Assembly: GCA_949285735.1 (NCBI GenBank)
Contig: CASEAQ010000003.1
Span: forward strand, 26,216 to 90,215
DNA: 64,000 nucleotides
Source of the DNA: an uncultured Bacteroidales bacterium
Lineage (GTDB): Bacteria; Bacteroidota; Bacteroidia; Bacteroidales; Muribaculaceae
Direction: 5' to 3'
The notes under the pieces are model-generated. The model was not told where the DNA came from and did no database searches. It saw only the letters and a program-made list of their open reading frames with translations. The translations under genes were made by a program, and so were the position numbers. This document shows, piece by piece, positions 42,877 to 51,703 of the stretch. The first letter of the stretch is position 1; every line of letters starts with the position of its first letter.

Positions 42877-45800
42877 CTATATCATTGGTTTTATCATCTT
42901 TTCTATGAATGCAATTTCTTCATCGGTCAGATGATATTTGATATAGAGTTGTTGGTCTATTTCGGGTATTGTTCCACTCCAATTAACATCACCATTGGTG
43001 GTAAAATCTTGCATTGGAACAAATGCGAAACATTCTTTAGTCACATTTACTGAGGTTACTCCTTGTCGAAGAAGAAAACGAGCAAATTTTGTCAGAAGGT
43101 ACTTTTTATAATTTGTAGCTTCTTCCAGTGTACTGAAAACAGCTGTGTCAATGTAAGTTTCTGTATTAATTTCGGCAGGTGATAGTATTTGAGGTTCAGT
43201 TAATACCCGGTATCCTTCACCCGGTTTAACACTCATTTCACCATTGCTTGGAACAAAACGCCCAACAATTATTTTAAATTGGTCTATATATTCAATGCCT
43301 TTAGATATGTCTGTTCGGTAAACTTTTGCCCACCCTTTACTTGTAAGTATTTTTATATTACCTTGGTCTCTTCCTCGAAAATATGTTCTAAATCCAAATG
43401 GATTAATTGAAAGGACAAGACGATTCAGATATGATGTTGATTTTGACGTAATCTTTTCAAGGATAGAAACAGCCGCATTTGAACGAATAAGTGTATCAAA
43501 TTGATTTAAGTATCGGTTTGCCGTAGTATCTTTTAAGGCATTATAATTTGTTACCTTACAAGTTCCATGATAATTTGCTTCCCATAAGAACGTACAAAGC
43601 CCACCTGCAATATCAACAGTAGGGAAAAGGTCTTTGCTGAGCTCGTAGTCATGTAGTTGAGAAAGATGGGTGTCAGAAATCATGTCAGAACGGAATCCAT
43701 CCAAACCTCGTCCACCCGCATACCAACGTGCAGGCATAATCAGGCTTATATAATTGGGTTGTATCCGTTTTGCGATATTCATGAAATATTGATATACGGG
43801 AATGGCTCCTCTATCAGTACCACCATCCATAACCTGATATGGCGGATTGCCTACTATTGCGTTGAATTTCATGTTGTCGTTATCATTTGCTTTCCAAAAG
43901 GAGCGACCTTTTGCCATCTTTTCGATGAAGTTTTGGGGTTTGTTTTTGATTTGGTTTATTAAATCCTCGAAATAACGGGTGTTTACTTTCGCTTTGCGGA
44001 AGCCTACCAGTGTGCGGCGGGTGATGCTCTTTGCCATTGGGGTCTTGCAGACTACGAAGATGTTTTCGGCAACGACCTTGTCCCACACTGCCTGCTGTTC
44101 TTCGAGCGTGGTGGCTGAGATGGTGCTGTCTTTCAACTGGGAGCGGTAAATGCTGTATGCCATGTAGAGCGGATATAAGCCCGACTTGGAGTTTATTTCC
44201 AAAATGCGACTGTCGGGGGTGAACACTTCTGCTGTAACCTGCCCGTGGTCGATGAAGCGCGGGTCGTCAAGGGTATTCTCGTAATCTTTGTCAAAGAAGC
44301 AGTAGCCGCCCAAGCAGTCGCCAAGGTGCATATTTACCACGCGCCACGGAGTGAGCACCGTTTCCTTGTCGGGATTGCGGAACGTGCTGAAGATGTCGGT
44401 GATGCGGCTGATGCGTTCCTCTACACTCAGTCGGTCGGCAGCCCGAGCCATTGCACGTATGCGCTTGCCTGCGGCACGGAAAATGTCGGGGTCGTAGTAT
44501 TTCTTGAAGGCGTTGAACCGTTGCTTGCTCACTCCACGGGGCATGAATTCTTCCCACGAGCGAGGGTCGATTTTTTCGGCGAAGTTGTCGATTGTGATTT
44601 CTTCAACTTCGCCCTCTAATTCCGCGCCATAGATGAGCAGGGGCATACGGATAGATATGCCGCGGAGAATGGAGATAGCTGCCTCGCGGTTCTTTGTCTT
44701 CTTATCTAATTCCTCTTTTCGCTTCTTTTCTTCTTCAGTAAGCTCTTTCTTGGGTTTCTTTTTCAGCTTTTCTAACTCCTCATATTCTTCTTTTGTCAGC
44801 CCTTGGTTGTTGATGTCCACTTGGTTGGTCTTGGGCATAGCCTTGGTTTGACCGATAATTTTTTTCAGGTCGTCAAACTCCTGTAATTCCAAGTCGCCCA
44901 ACTTTAAAAGCTCGTTGTTATACAGGCTATTGTCCTCGAATCCGTTGCGCACTACACGCTCCACATAGACTTTCTTCAACTGCTCCAGCATTCGAGGCAC
45001 GTCAAACTTGTCCATGCGTGAACCTTCGATGGAAATCACGGGGCAGAAGTTGAGGAAGTCGCCCATCGTCTGTCGGTCGGTCTGCGAGGTCTTGCCTGCC
45101 TTGGCTGAGATTTTGGCAGTCTCGGCAAGCACGCGCAGAGTGCGGTCGGGTGCGAAGTCGAACACGTAGCACTGTTCCTTTACTTTCGGGCTATCTGGTG
45201 GTAAGGGCGTTTGAACACGGAAGATGGTCTGCATGTAGCTCGATGCCGCTGTGTTAAATGAGCCCGACAGCATGAACACGGCAGCCCATGCCGGAACGCT
45301 TACGCCCGTTGTCAAGCGTCCGCACGACAGGGTGATGGTGCGCGTCGCGTCGGGGTCTTTGCCGATGGCGTTGTTTACCGCTTCGAGCGCATTGCGGTTT
45401 TCCTCGTCGCCGTCGCCAGCCACATTGACAATGGTGAAATGTTGGAAAACAGGGTGGCGTTGCAACAGCGCGCTCAAGGCTTTAGCTTCCTTCACGCCGG
45501 GGAGCATCCACAGCGTGTGGCGGAAAATGTTGCGGTATTCGGCGTTGGCAAATGGATAACAGCTTTCCTTGTCCTCCTTTGTCAACAGGTTGAGGAAAGC
45601 GGTGACATCATGCTCGTGGACGAGGTTGTTGTCGCGGTCAACGCGGAAAAACTCACGGAAGTTGAAAGCCACGTCTTCGTCGGTAAACTCGTTGAGCAAG
45701 CGACCGAGGTCGTAGGTGTATATGTTCATGACAGGCAGTGCGGCATACGGGTTGGGGTCGCCAAAGTGTGTTTTGTCCCATTCCTGTTTGGCGCGCTGCT

Positions 45801-46812
45801 CCATCACGTAGTCCCATGTATAAATTTCATCGTCCTTGAAGTCGTCGAGCAGATTGAACGGAGTGCCCGACAGGCGCAGGACTTTGGTGGCGCTTTTGAC
45901 CAATTCTGCCATTACCGCCTTGCCGAGTTCGGTCTGTGTGCCTTCGTGCGCCTCGTCCACGATAACCAAGTTCCAGGGCGTTGCAAAAATTTCGTTGTTC
46001 TTGTCGAAGTTTCCACCCACGAGTTCCGAGCCGCGCAAGTCCTGCATCGAGGCAAAATACACATAGTGCAATCCATCGACCGTTGCACGGCGTTCGAGAT
46101 TGGAGTGGCTCTCGCCATTGTTTTTAGAGCCGTAGGCATAATTGGGGCTGTCGTAGAATATTTTGCCGAAATCCACAAACCAACCGCTGTCAACCACAGG
46201 ACGGTGCGTGAGGATAAGCGTTCGCTTGAACCCCATCTCCTTTACCACCTGCAATGCCGACAATGTCTTGCCGAAGCGCATCTTGGCATTCCAAAGCATC
46301 TGGTTGCTTCGCTTGAATTGTTTCTTGGTCTTGTCGATGGCTTCGCGTTGCTCGGGGCGGAATGCGATGGGGTTGCGTCCATGTTCCACCTCGCCCGGCG
46401 ACAATGATTCTTTGCCCTCCTTGACGGCAGCAATGGCGCGTTTTACGACATCGAGCGTGGTTATGAACCACTCGTTTGCCTTGTTCTCCTTGTCAAACAC
46501 TTTCCTTTTCACTCCCGAACGTTCCAGCACGGCATGTACCTCCTTGTCGTTGAACGAGCGCAAGCCGCCACGGTTGTACAGCGTCAGCTCGGTGTGCAGC
46601 AGGTCGTAGCGAATGCCGGCGGTCTGCGTGTATTGGTTGATGCGTTTCCTTGCCGCCTCGTTCAGCGGCTTGCTGTTAGGTGCCAGCCCTATGACATTCT
46701 CGTCGTCGCAGGTAGCTTCACCTATCTTCAGGCAACCCTCATGCTCGGCATCATTGATGCGAAACACGTATATCAGCTTCAATTTAAGGGAAGAGAAGTA
46801 TTTCATAAGCAT
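42877..46812 (-). CDS. Fused GIY-YIG / helicase / Eco57I-type methylase R-M protein
   Basis: A 1311-residue protein. Residues about 12-95 resemble a GIY-YIG nuclease (LIYVFRIN...CLKIGEAT). A superfamily 2 helicase/translocase follows: MRFGKTLSAL Walker A (GKT 181-183), DEAH (286-289), RLSGTPFN and, near 498-533, the motif V/VI-like CGRLTTGVSV and QTIFRVQT. A charged coiled coil spans about 675-710. The methylase has motif I LEINSKSG (871-878) and catalytic NPPY (989-992), then a probable target-recognition region. It likely restricts and methylates DNA in one chain. The last about 320 codons are visibly more AT-rich than the rest. Confidence 0.82.
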   Translation of the reverse strand: MLMKYFSSLKLKLIYVFRINDAEHEGCLKIGEATCDDENVIGLAPNSKPLNEAARKRINQYTQTAGIRYDLLHTELTLYNRGGLRSFNDKEVHAVLERSGVKRKVFDKENKANEWFITTLDVVKRAIAAVKEGKESLSPGEVEHGRNPIAFRPEQREAIDKTKKQFKRSNQMLWNAKMRFGKTLSALQVVKEMGFKRTLILTHRPVVDSGWFVDFGKIFYDSPNYAYGSKNNGESHSNLERRATVDGLHYVYFASMQDLRGSELVGGNFDKNNEIFATPWNLVIVDEAHEGTQTELGKAVMAELVKSATKVLRLSGTPFNLLDDFKDDEIYTWDYVMEQRAKQEWDKTHFGDPNPYAALPVMNIYTYDLGRLLNEFTDEDVAFNFREFFRVDRDNNLVHEHDVTAFLNLLTKEDKESCYPFANAEYRNIFRHTLWMLPGVKEAKALSALLQRHPVFQHFTIVNVAGDGDEENRNALEAVNNAIGKDPDATRTITLSCGRLTTGVSVPAWAAVFMLSGSFNTAASSYMQTIFRVQTPLPPDSPKVKEQCYVFDFAPDRTLRVLAETAKISAKAGKTSQTDRQTMGDFLNFCPVISIEGSRMDKFDVPRMLEQLKKVYVERVVRNGFEDNSLYNNELLKLGDLELQEFDDLKKIIGQTKAMPKTNQVDINNQGLTKEEYEELEKLKKKPKKELTEEEKKRKEELDKKTKNREAAISILRGISIRMPLLIYGAELEGEVEEITIDNFAEKIDPRSWEEFMPRGVSKQRFNAFKKYYDPDIFRAAGKRIRAMARAADRLSVEERISRITDIFSTFRNPDKETVLTPWRVVNMHLGDCLGGYCFFDKDYENTLDDPRFIDHGQVTAEVFTPDSRILEINSKSGLYPLYMAYSIYRSQLKDSTISATTLEEQQAVWDKVVAENIFVVCKTPMAKSITRRTLVGFRKAKVNTRYFEDLINQIKNKPQNFIEKMAKGRSFWKANDNDNMKFNAIVGNPPYQVMDGGTDRGAIPVYQYFMNIAKRIQPNYISLIMPARWYAGGRGLDGFRSDMISDTHLSQLHDYELSKDLFPTVDIAGGLCTFLWEANYHGTCKVTNYNALKDTTANRYLNQFDTLIRSNAAVSILEKITSKSTSYLNRLVLSINPFGFRTYFRGRDQGNIKILTSKGWAKVYRTDISKGIEYIDQFKIIVGRFVPSNGEMSVKPGEGYRVLTEPQILSPAEINTETYIDTAVFSTLEEATNYKKYLLTKFARFLLRQGVTSVNVTKECFAFVPMQDFTTNGDVNWSGTIPEIDQQLYIKYHLTDEEIAFIEKMIKPMI

Positions 46813-47831
46813 TATTTTAGGAGGTCGATGTATTTGATTCGCTTGCCTTTGCGTCCTGTCTGCGGGTCGCGGGCGTGCCAGTCCTTTATGTGGCAGTAAG
46901 TGCCATTGTGCTTAAAGGGGTTGCCGGTCTTGCAGCCTTCGCAAGCGGTCACAGCCTGTGTGGTTTCACCGAAAAGGTTGGTCGATGTCGCCACTGTGTC
47001 GTGGCAACTGCCAGGCACTACACCTTTAAGCCCGTCCATCTGCCACACGTTCCACGAAATGATGTAGGCGATGTAGTTCACCGACTTCGCCAACGGGTTT
47101 TTACCGAACTTGGCGCGGAAGTATTCGATGAATGAATAAAGCATCGACTCGCGCGCAATAAGCAGACTGTCGCCCTGCCACTCGTAGGCATAAATGCTTT
47201 TGTAGGCTTCCTGCGCGGCTTCTAACCATTCGCCCGAGGTGGTTGTGTTTTCGCCAACGATGCGTAGCTTGCGGTCGAGCAACCCTATGCGCTCGCCGAC
47301 GGGGATTATCGCGCCAGTGGTGGTGTCGTAGCGGCTGGCGATGTAGGGAGCTTCGCCGCAGGTGATTTCAAGCCGCGTGTCGCGCACATAGTCTTTCCAA
47401 GTTTTGCCGTCGGGAAATGTTATTTTGCTGGGATTGGTTTTCCAGCAGTGTGTGCCATCTTCTGCCATGTATTCGGTGTTGAATACATCTTTTCTGCCAA
47501 ACCACGCTTCGTCGATCAAGTTGTTCTGGGCATTGCACACCCATGCAGGCGTGAACACTTCTGCCATGTCGCGGACACGTGCCGACTGGGTATCCTTGTG
47601 TTTCAAGACGCGGGGCATGATTATGTGCCCGTTCTCACCAGTGATAAGTTCGGGCTGAATTGGGTCGTTATAGCCATAGCCGGCACCGAGATGCTCATAA
47701 TCGTTAGTTGCCCACAATATGTTGCGCACGTTGTCGTTCCTGCTCGTTGTGTGGTCTTTGAGCAGGGTTGACAATAATTCGGGATAAAATTGTAATATGT
47801 TGTTTTCCAGTATGTCAGCAGTTTCGGGCAC
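46812..47831 (-). CDS. Partner subunit of the fused R-M protein (subunit M-like)
   Basis: The 339-residue protein resembles proteins annotated as restriction subunit M that lie beside fused helicase-methylases. ARVRDMAEVFTPAWVCNAQN is the recognisable segment, with AEVFTP as in N6-adenine methylase families; LEITCGEAPYIASRYDTTTG follows and may be motif I-like. Four Cys/His near the end (CEGCKTGNPFKHNGTYCH) could bind metal. Start and stop share one base with the next gene (TAATG). GTG 47831 is the only usable start; an in-frame TAA lies 5 codons upstream of it, so the native 5' end may be altered. Confidence 0.75.
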   Translation of the reverse strand: MPETADILENNILQFYPELLSTLLKDHTTSRNDNVRNILWATNDYEHLGAGYGYNDPIQPELITGENGHIIMPRVLKHKDTQSARVRDMAEVFTPAWVCNAQNNLIDEAWFGRKDVFNTEYMAEDGTHCWKTNPSKITFPDGKTWKDYVRDTRLEITCGEAPYIASRYDTTTGAIIPVGERIGLLDRKLRIVGENTTTSGEWLEAAQEAYKSIYAYEWQGDSLLIARESMLYSFIEYFRAKFGKNPLAKSVNYIAYIISWNVWQMDGLKGVVPGSCHDTVATSTNLFGETTQAVTACEGCKTGNPFKHNGTYCHIKDWHARDPQTGRKGKRIKYIDLLK

Positions 47832-47839
47832 TTTGATAC

Positions 47840-47867
47840 ACTTGGGTTAAAGTGTATCTCCTGGCAG
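47840..47867. repeat. Direct repeat copy 1 with near-palindromic core
   Basis: ACTTGGGTT (47840-47848) and AGTGTATCTCCTGGCAG (47851-47867) recur at 48280-48344. TCTCCTG-G-CAGGAGA is a near-perfect palindrome, suitable for a recombinase or dimeric protein. It lies in the leader of the subunit M-like gene. Confidence 0.45.
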
Positions 47868-47930
47868 GAGAGGATAACTTCTTATGACCGATAAAATACG
47901 TTGTTATTTGCAAAACAATTGCAATGGCTC

Positions 47931-48250
47931 TTCATTTAAAGCGATATTAGGTGGAGGGCGGCGAAGCCGTCCAACTCTCATGTAACCGGCGGTGACAAGC
48001 CCTCGAAGAGGGCGCAGGAACCGTCGGGGAGTGGCATACCCAGCGGAACGGCCTCGAAGAGGTCGAACGAAACTCCACGATGTGAAACAACATGGATGGC
48101 AAAGCGCGGCACGTTGGACCTCGTCGAGGCCCCATTATTAAGTAGTTGCGCTGCCGAGGGTTCCTACGCCACGTTGTGGCTTGTCACCCTCGGTTAGCGC
48201 ATAGTTGGACGGCTTCGCCGCCCATACCATAGTCAAGTGGGCTAAATGAA
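47931..48250. repeat. Long palindromic intergenic repeat, copy A
   Basis: Outer TTCATTT/AAATGAA and inner arms form a nearly complete palindrome of about 320 bases. GGGCGGCGAAGCCGTCCAAC (47956-47975) is the exact inverse of 48204-48223, and similarity continues inward for about 100 bases per arm (TAACCG, GGTGACAAGCC, GGAACC, CCTCGA-GAGGTC). No gene is encoded; short frames across it are by-products. Copy B lies at 51802. Confidence 0.8.
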
Positions 48251-48279
48251 AGCCGTGAATAATTGCTGATTTTTGTAAA

Positions 48280-48344
48280 ACTTGGGTTGACTTTTTTTGC
48301 GTAAAAACATGTATATTTGCAGTCAATAGTGTATCTCCTGCCAG
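48280..48344. repeat. Direct repeat copy 2, interrupted by a promoter-like segment
   Basis: ACTTGGGTT (48280-48288) and AGTGTATCTCCTGCCAG (48328-48344) repeat 47840-47867, but 39 bases separate the two parts instead of 2. The extra bases include TATATTTG. It lies just downstream of the recombinase stop, a usual place for an attachment site. Confidence 0.45.
48287..48319 (+). promoter_or_regulatory. Orphan promoter-like sequence facing the recombinase 3' end
   Basis: TTG (48287-48289), 22 bases, TATATTTG (48312-48319). No plus-strand gene follows, so if active it would make antisense RNA to the recombinase gene, or it is left over from a rearrangement. Confidence 0.4.
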
Positions 48345-48379
48345 TCGAGGCGTTACCGATTTAAAACAGAAATCAAGCG

Positions 48380-49588
48380 TTACAGTCCTTTCAGTATAAG
48401 CGAGTTTGCCTTGTCTATAACCGAGCTGTCCAACGAGGCGAGGTAAATGCGTGTGGTTTCCTCCGAATCGTGCCCCATGCCTTCGCTAATGACCGAAATG
48501 GGAATGTTTTTACTCTTGGCAATACTTGCCCACGAATGGCGCGCGACATACATGGTGAGCGGAGCGGCAATGCTGCACAGGCGGGCAATCTCTTTCAGAT
48601 ATTTGTTGGTGCGGAATAGTGTGCTCTTGTATTGGCTGCGCAACTTCTTGGAAGGCAGTTTCAAGATTGGAAGCAGATAATCGCCCGAGCAGTCGGCAGC
48701 ATATTTTGTTGTTATCTCTTCCATGCAGCTTTCCCACCTGATGTGGAGCTGTTGCCCCGTTTTGTGCCTGCGATAGCTAAGAATGCCGTTTTTCAGGTCA
48801 GATTTCTTCAAATATGCCATGTCGATGAACGACATTCCTCGGGTGTAGAACGAAAAGAGGAACATATCCCTTGCCAATTCCCAGTGAGGCATTCCCGTCA
48901 AGTCGAGCTCTTTGATGCGTCGGATGGCTTTCAGGGAGATGGCGCGTTTCACGGTCTTGTCCATTCCCGTGTAAACGTGTTTGAATGGTTGTTTCTGTGC
49001 TGTCAGCCCTTTTTCCACGGCGCGGTTGTAGGTGGCGCGGAGTATGCGCATGTAGAACGATATGGTGTTGAGTGCCGCACCTTCCGATTTCAGCCATGCC
49101 TCATATTCCATCATCATGTCAGTGTCGATGTCGTCGAGCTGCACGTCTTTGTTGTGCCTGAACCGACCGAAGCTGGACAGTGCCGCCGCATAGGTCTCTG
49201 ACGTGCGTTCCCTGTTGAGCCGCTTCAATTGCTCGATTACCGAGTCCATGAAGTTGAAGAACGATTGCGAATCGGTGTGTTTCTTGAAATGCTCCACGAT
49301 AGCATCAGTCGAGCATAAACCTTTGAGAGTGAGGTCGCGTATGATGTTTTCCAGCCGCAATGCGTCGCGGTTGATGTGTTTTTGGAGTGATTGCAGATAG
49401 TGTTTCCTGTCGGCATTGATGCTGGGAGCGATTATGACAGACGCTGTCGCAGCGTTCCACTCGCTTGGTTGCAGGTGCATTCCTGTCCTGATTTGCCTGA
49501 CCGTGCGGTTGTGGATAATCTGATAATAGATTTTGCCTTCGTTGCCGTTTGCGGAAGATGGGCGGTATTTTACTTTGATTGATGCCAT
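48380..49588 (-). CDS. Tyrosine recombinase / integrase
   Basis: From ATG 49588 the protein has 402 residues, the size of Bacteroidota integrases. An N-terminal Arm-binding-like part and a SAM-like core-binding domain (about 105-200) precede the catalytic domain. Catalytic residues are visible: Arg in FSFYTRGMSF, HxxR in YVARHSWASIA, a His in GMGHDSEETT and the nucleophile Tyr in TRIYLASL. It cuts and rejoins DNA during integration or inversion. The longer frame to 49816 runs through the capsid terminator and is rejected. The neighbours are a capsid-like gene upstream and repeats downstream. Confidence 0.92.
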   Translation of the reverse strand: MASIKVKYRPSSANGNEGKIYYQIIHNRTVRQIRTGMHLQPSEWNAATASVIIAPSINADRKHYLQSLQKHINRDALRLENIIRDLTLKGLCSTDAIVEHFKKHTDSQSFFNFMDSVIEQLKRLNRERTSETYAAALSSFGRFRHNKDVQLDDIDTDMMMEYEAWLKSEGAALNTISFYMRILRATYNRAVEKGLTAQKQPFKHVYTGMDKTVKRAISLKAIRRIKELDLTGMPHWELARDMFLFSFYTRGMSFIDMAYLKKSDLKNGILSYRRHKTGQQLHIRWESCMEEITTKYAADCSGDYLLPILKLPSKKLRSQYKSTLFRTNKYLKEIARLCSIAAPLTMYVARHSWASIAKSKNIPISVISEGMGHDSEETTRIYLASLDSSVIDKANSLILKGL

Positions 49589-49662
49589 TTGTGTTGTGTT
49601 TTGAGGATTATTATATGTATAGAAACAGAAACCATTGTTTGGCAGTGCGGGGGAGATGCACA

Positions 49663-49696
49663 CAACAGGGCGCACTTTGATGGGTGCGCCCTGTTG
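49663..49696 (-). terminator. Hairpin after the capsid-like gene
   Basis: CAACAGGGCGCAC (49663-49675) and GTGCGCCCTGTTG (49684-49696) form a perfect 13-pair stem with an 8-base loop, just after the stop at 49719. No T-run follows, so it is a strong stem but not a textbook terminator. Confidence 0.65.
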
Positions 49697-49718
49697 CAAT
49701 GGGGTTGTGTTGGGGGGA

Positions 49719-51131
49719 TTACTCGGTGGTGATGCGGACGTGGGCTTTGGGGTAGCGCAGCACGAGGCAGCTGGCTTCGGTGAGCACGGTGGCATCGGTG
49801 TTGCGCACTCCGGCACTGCGCAGGTCGAGGGCTTCGGTGCCGAATGGCAGGTGGCTATACTTCTGCAAGTATGCCGGGTCGATAATCATGCCGGCGGTTT
49901 CCATTCCGCACTCGTCGAACACCTCGGAGAGCAACACGTAGAGCCGCCCAAACTTGCTGCTGATTTCGGTGAAGTCGATGCCCCACTTGGTGACGGTGTC
50001 CTTGGCGTTGACCACCCGTGTGTAGTCGAGCTTGTTGATGGTCTCGATGAGCGACGAACCGGCGATGAGCACTTTGCGCTTCGAGCCGGCGTTGCCGGTG
50101 AATGCCGTGCGCATCAGGCTGATGAGGGTGTTTTGGTCGAACGCCTCGGGGTCGTAGCTGAAGTCTTTGCCTGCCTGGTGCCAGATGCCCTCGGTGAGCA
50201 TCACGTTCTCCTGCTTGCGGTAGTCGTAGATGAGGCTCTTCGTGCCGAACAGGAAACTCTTTTCCATGCCGAGCCTCATGTCATAGATTGCCGCTTCTTC
50301 CTGGTCGCTCAGGTTCCATTCCACCTCCTTGTCGGCAATCTTCATCAGTGTGCTTTGCTCCACTTGCATCTTGAAGATTTGACAATAGTTCTGCGCCTTT
50401 TGCGGCAGCGACTCGAATTGCGGTGTCTGCACGTCGAGTTCGGCAGCGGCGCGCCCCATTCTGATGATGAGCGTGTTGAGCGGCAGCGGCGGCACGCAGT
50501 TGAGGGTGCTGCCCACCTTTATCCCGTTGACAGCCATCACGGTCACGCCGGCATCGTCTTTTGCCACGACGTACAGCACGAGCAGCTTGCCCGAGCGCGT
50601 GGTTCCGTCGGCTTCAAAGCCCTCGATGCTGGGAACCATCAGCGTGTCGCTCACGGCAAACATGTCGTTGTTGCTGGTCTTTATCGTCACGCGTTGGGCT
50701 TCGGTGCCTTCGCCCGATGGGGTGTAGGCTGTCGTGATTGTGCACGATGTGGGCTTGGTGTCAACGGTGTAGTAGTCAACAATCATGCTTTTCGCCTTGC
50801 GTGGGCGGGCATACCTCGAAATTTGGTCGATGGGTGTCGCCATTGGGCGTATTTTCACTATGCGGCGGTCGATTTCGTTGAGCAGCAGTTCGCTGCCCGA
50901 TTGGCGCACGGTGTCGGTGGTGATGGGGCCGTCAACGACGTGTGTACCGCCGTCGGTGCCGGCAATCACGGCAGCCATAGCCATTGCCCCTTCGCCGCAG
51001 GTGTCACATCCCGTCAGCAATATTGCGATGGCGGCGATGATGCCCAGCACGAGGAAGATTGTGCGGCGGTTTTCCACGATTTTTTGCCACAAGCCACTGG
51101 CTTGGACTGTCAGGTTTTGATTGTTTTTCAT
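49719..51131 (-). CDS. Phage major-capsid-like protein with N-terminal membrane segment
   Basis: The 470-residue protein starts with about 20 soluble residues, then a hydrophobic segment (about 24-42, FLVLGIIAAIAILLTG). From about residue 47 it resembles HK97/SU10-type major capsid proteins of Bacteroidota phages: SGSELLLNEIDRRIVKIRP, MATPIDQISRYARPRKAKSM, VDYYTVDT, and near the C-terminus EISSKFGRLYVLLSE and MIIDPAYLQKYS. I judge this from memory of such proteins, so homology needs a profile search. Head genes beyond its small partner are absent. A membrane-anchored, domesticated capsid-like protein or a prophage relic are both possible. GC is like the host. Confidence 0.55.
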   Translation of the reverse strand: MKNNQNLTVQASGLWQKIVENRRTIFLVLGIIAAIAILLTGCDTCGEGAMAMAAVIAGTDGGTHVVDGPITTDTVRQSGSELLLNEIDRRIVKIRPMATPIDQISRYARPRKAKSMIVDYYTVDTKPTSCTITTAYTPSGEGTEAQRVTIKTSNNDMFAVSDTLMVPSIEGFEADGTTRSGKLLVLYVVAKDDAGVTVMAVNGIKVGSTLNCVPPLPLNTLIIRMGRAAAELDVQTPQFESLPQKAQNYCQIFKMQVEQSTLMKIADKEVEWNLSDQEEAAIYDMRLGMEKSFLFGTKSLIYDYRKQENVMLTEGIWHQAGKDFSYDPEAFDQNTLISLMRTAFTGNAGSKRKVLIAGSSLIETINKLDYTRVVNAKDTVTKWGIDFTEISSKFGRLYVLLSEVFDECGMETAGMIIDPAYLQKYSHLPFGTEALDLRSAGVRNTDATVLTEASCLVLRYPKAHVRITTE

Positions 51132-51189
51132 GATGATAGTGTGTTGTTATTGGTTTGTATTATAGTGGCATTCCTGCCGTTGTGCTGTG

Positions 51190-51678
51190 TTAGAACGATG
51201 GAACAGAGCGGCGGCGTTTGACTTCGATAGCCGCATTGCGCCCGCGCAGGTAGCCGGCGGCATTGGCATCGGCAACGTCGGCATCGTGTCGGGCGGCTTG
51301 CAGCAAGATTCCTATCGCCGTGTCGCTCCAGTCGCCTTGCATCACAGTGCGCCCCATTTGGGCAATGCGTTGCGCGGTATCGTCGTCGAGATGGTGGCGA
51401 GCGGCAACGTCACTGGGCATCGGTGCTGGCGGTTGCGGAAAATTGCGGTGTGCGGCACAGTCGGCATTCTCGCCCGAGAGAAGGTCGCCGATGAAGCGGC
51501 ATAGTCGAGGGTCTTTCAGCGCGATTTCAACGAGCGGATTGTCGAGCCACTGTGCAAACTGGCTGGCAATGTCGGCAGGTTGTGGCTCTTCGGTGAGGTT
51601 GTCGGTGGCAGCCGTGGCTTCGTTCGTTGGCTCTGGCTGTGGCTGGGTTTGGTCGGTAAGTTCGTCAGTGTTTTCCAT
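51190..51678 (-). CDS. Small acidic protein before the capsid-like gene, scaffold-like
   Basis: The 162-residue protein begins with a Pro/Gln/Glu/Thr-rich acidic stretch (MENTDELTDQTQPQPEPTNE) and ends basic (EVKRRRSVPSF). The middle is helical (ADIASQFAQWLDNPLVEIAL; DDTAQRIAQMGRTVMQGDW). No signal or membrane segment. A low-complexity acidic head and basic tail, coded just before a capsid gene, is how phage scaffolding proteins look, but no family is recognised. It is 58 bases ahead of the capsid-like gene on the same strand. Confidence 0.55.
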   Translation of the reverse strand: MENTDELTDQTQPQPEPTNEATAATDNLTEEPQPADIASQFAQWLDNPLVEIALKDPRLCRFIGDLLSGENADCAAHRNFPQPPAPMPSDVAARHHLDDDTAQRIAQMGRTVMQGDWSDTAIGILLQAARHDADVADANAAGYLRGRNAAIEVKRRRSVPSF

Positions 51679-51703
51679 GATATGTGTGTTTTGGTTTGTG
51701 TTG

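Noticed and set aside
47931-48250. CRISPR array
   Set aside because: The repeats are two arms of one palindrome, not short regularly spaced units with unique spacers; no cas genes are present.
47931-48250. Insertion sequence
   Set aside because: There are long inverted arms but no transposase frame between them; at most a non-autonomous element.
49719-51131. Encapsulin nanocompartment shell
   Set aside because: No encapsulin-type sequence or cargo-loading partner is recognisable; the match is to phage-type capsid segments, and the membrane segment is not an encapsulin trait.
49635-51221. 528-codon plus-strand frame opposite the capsid-like gene
   Set aside because: Composition (His, Arg, Val, Gly rich) is that of an antisense frame; the minus-strand frame has promoter, terminator and protein-like texture.
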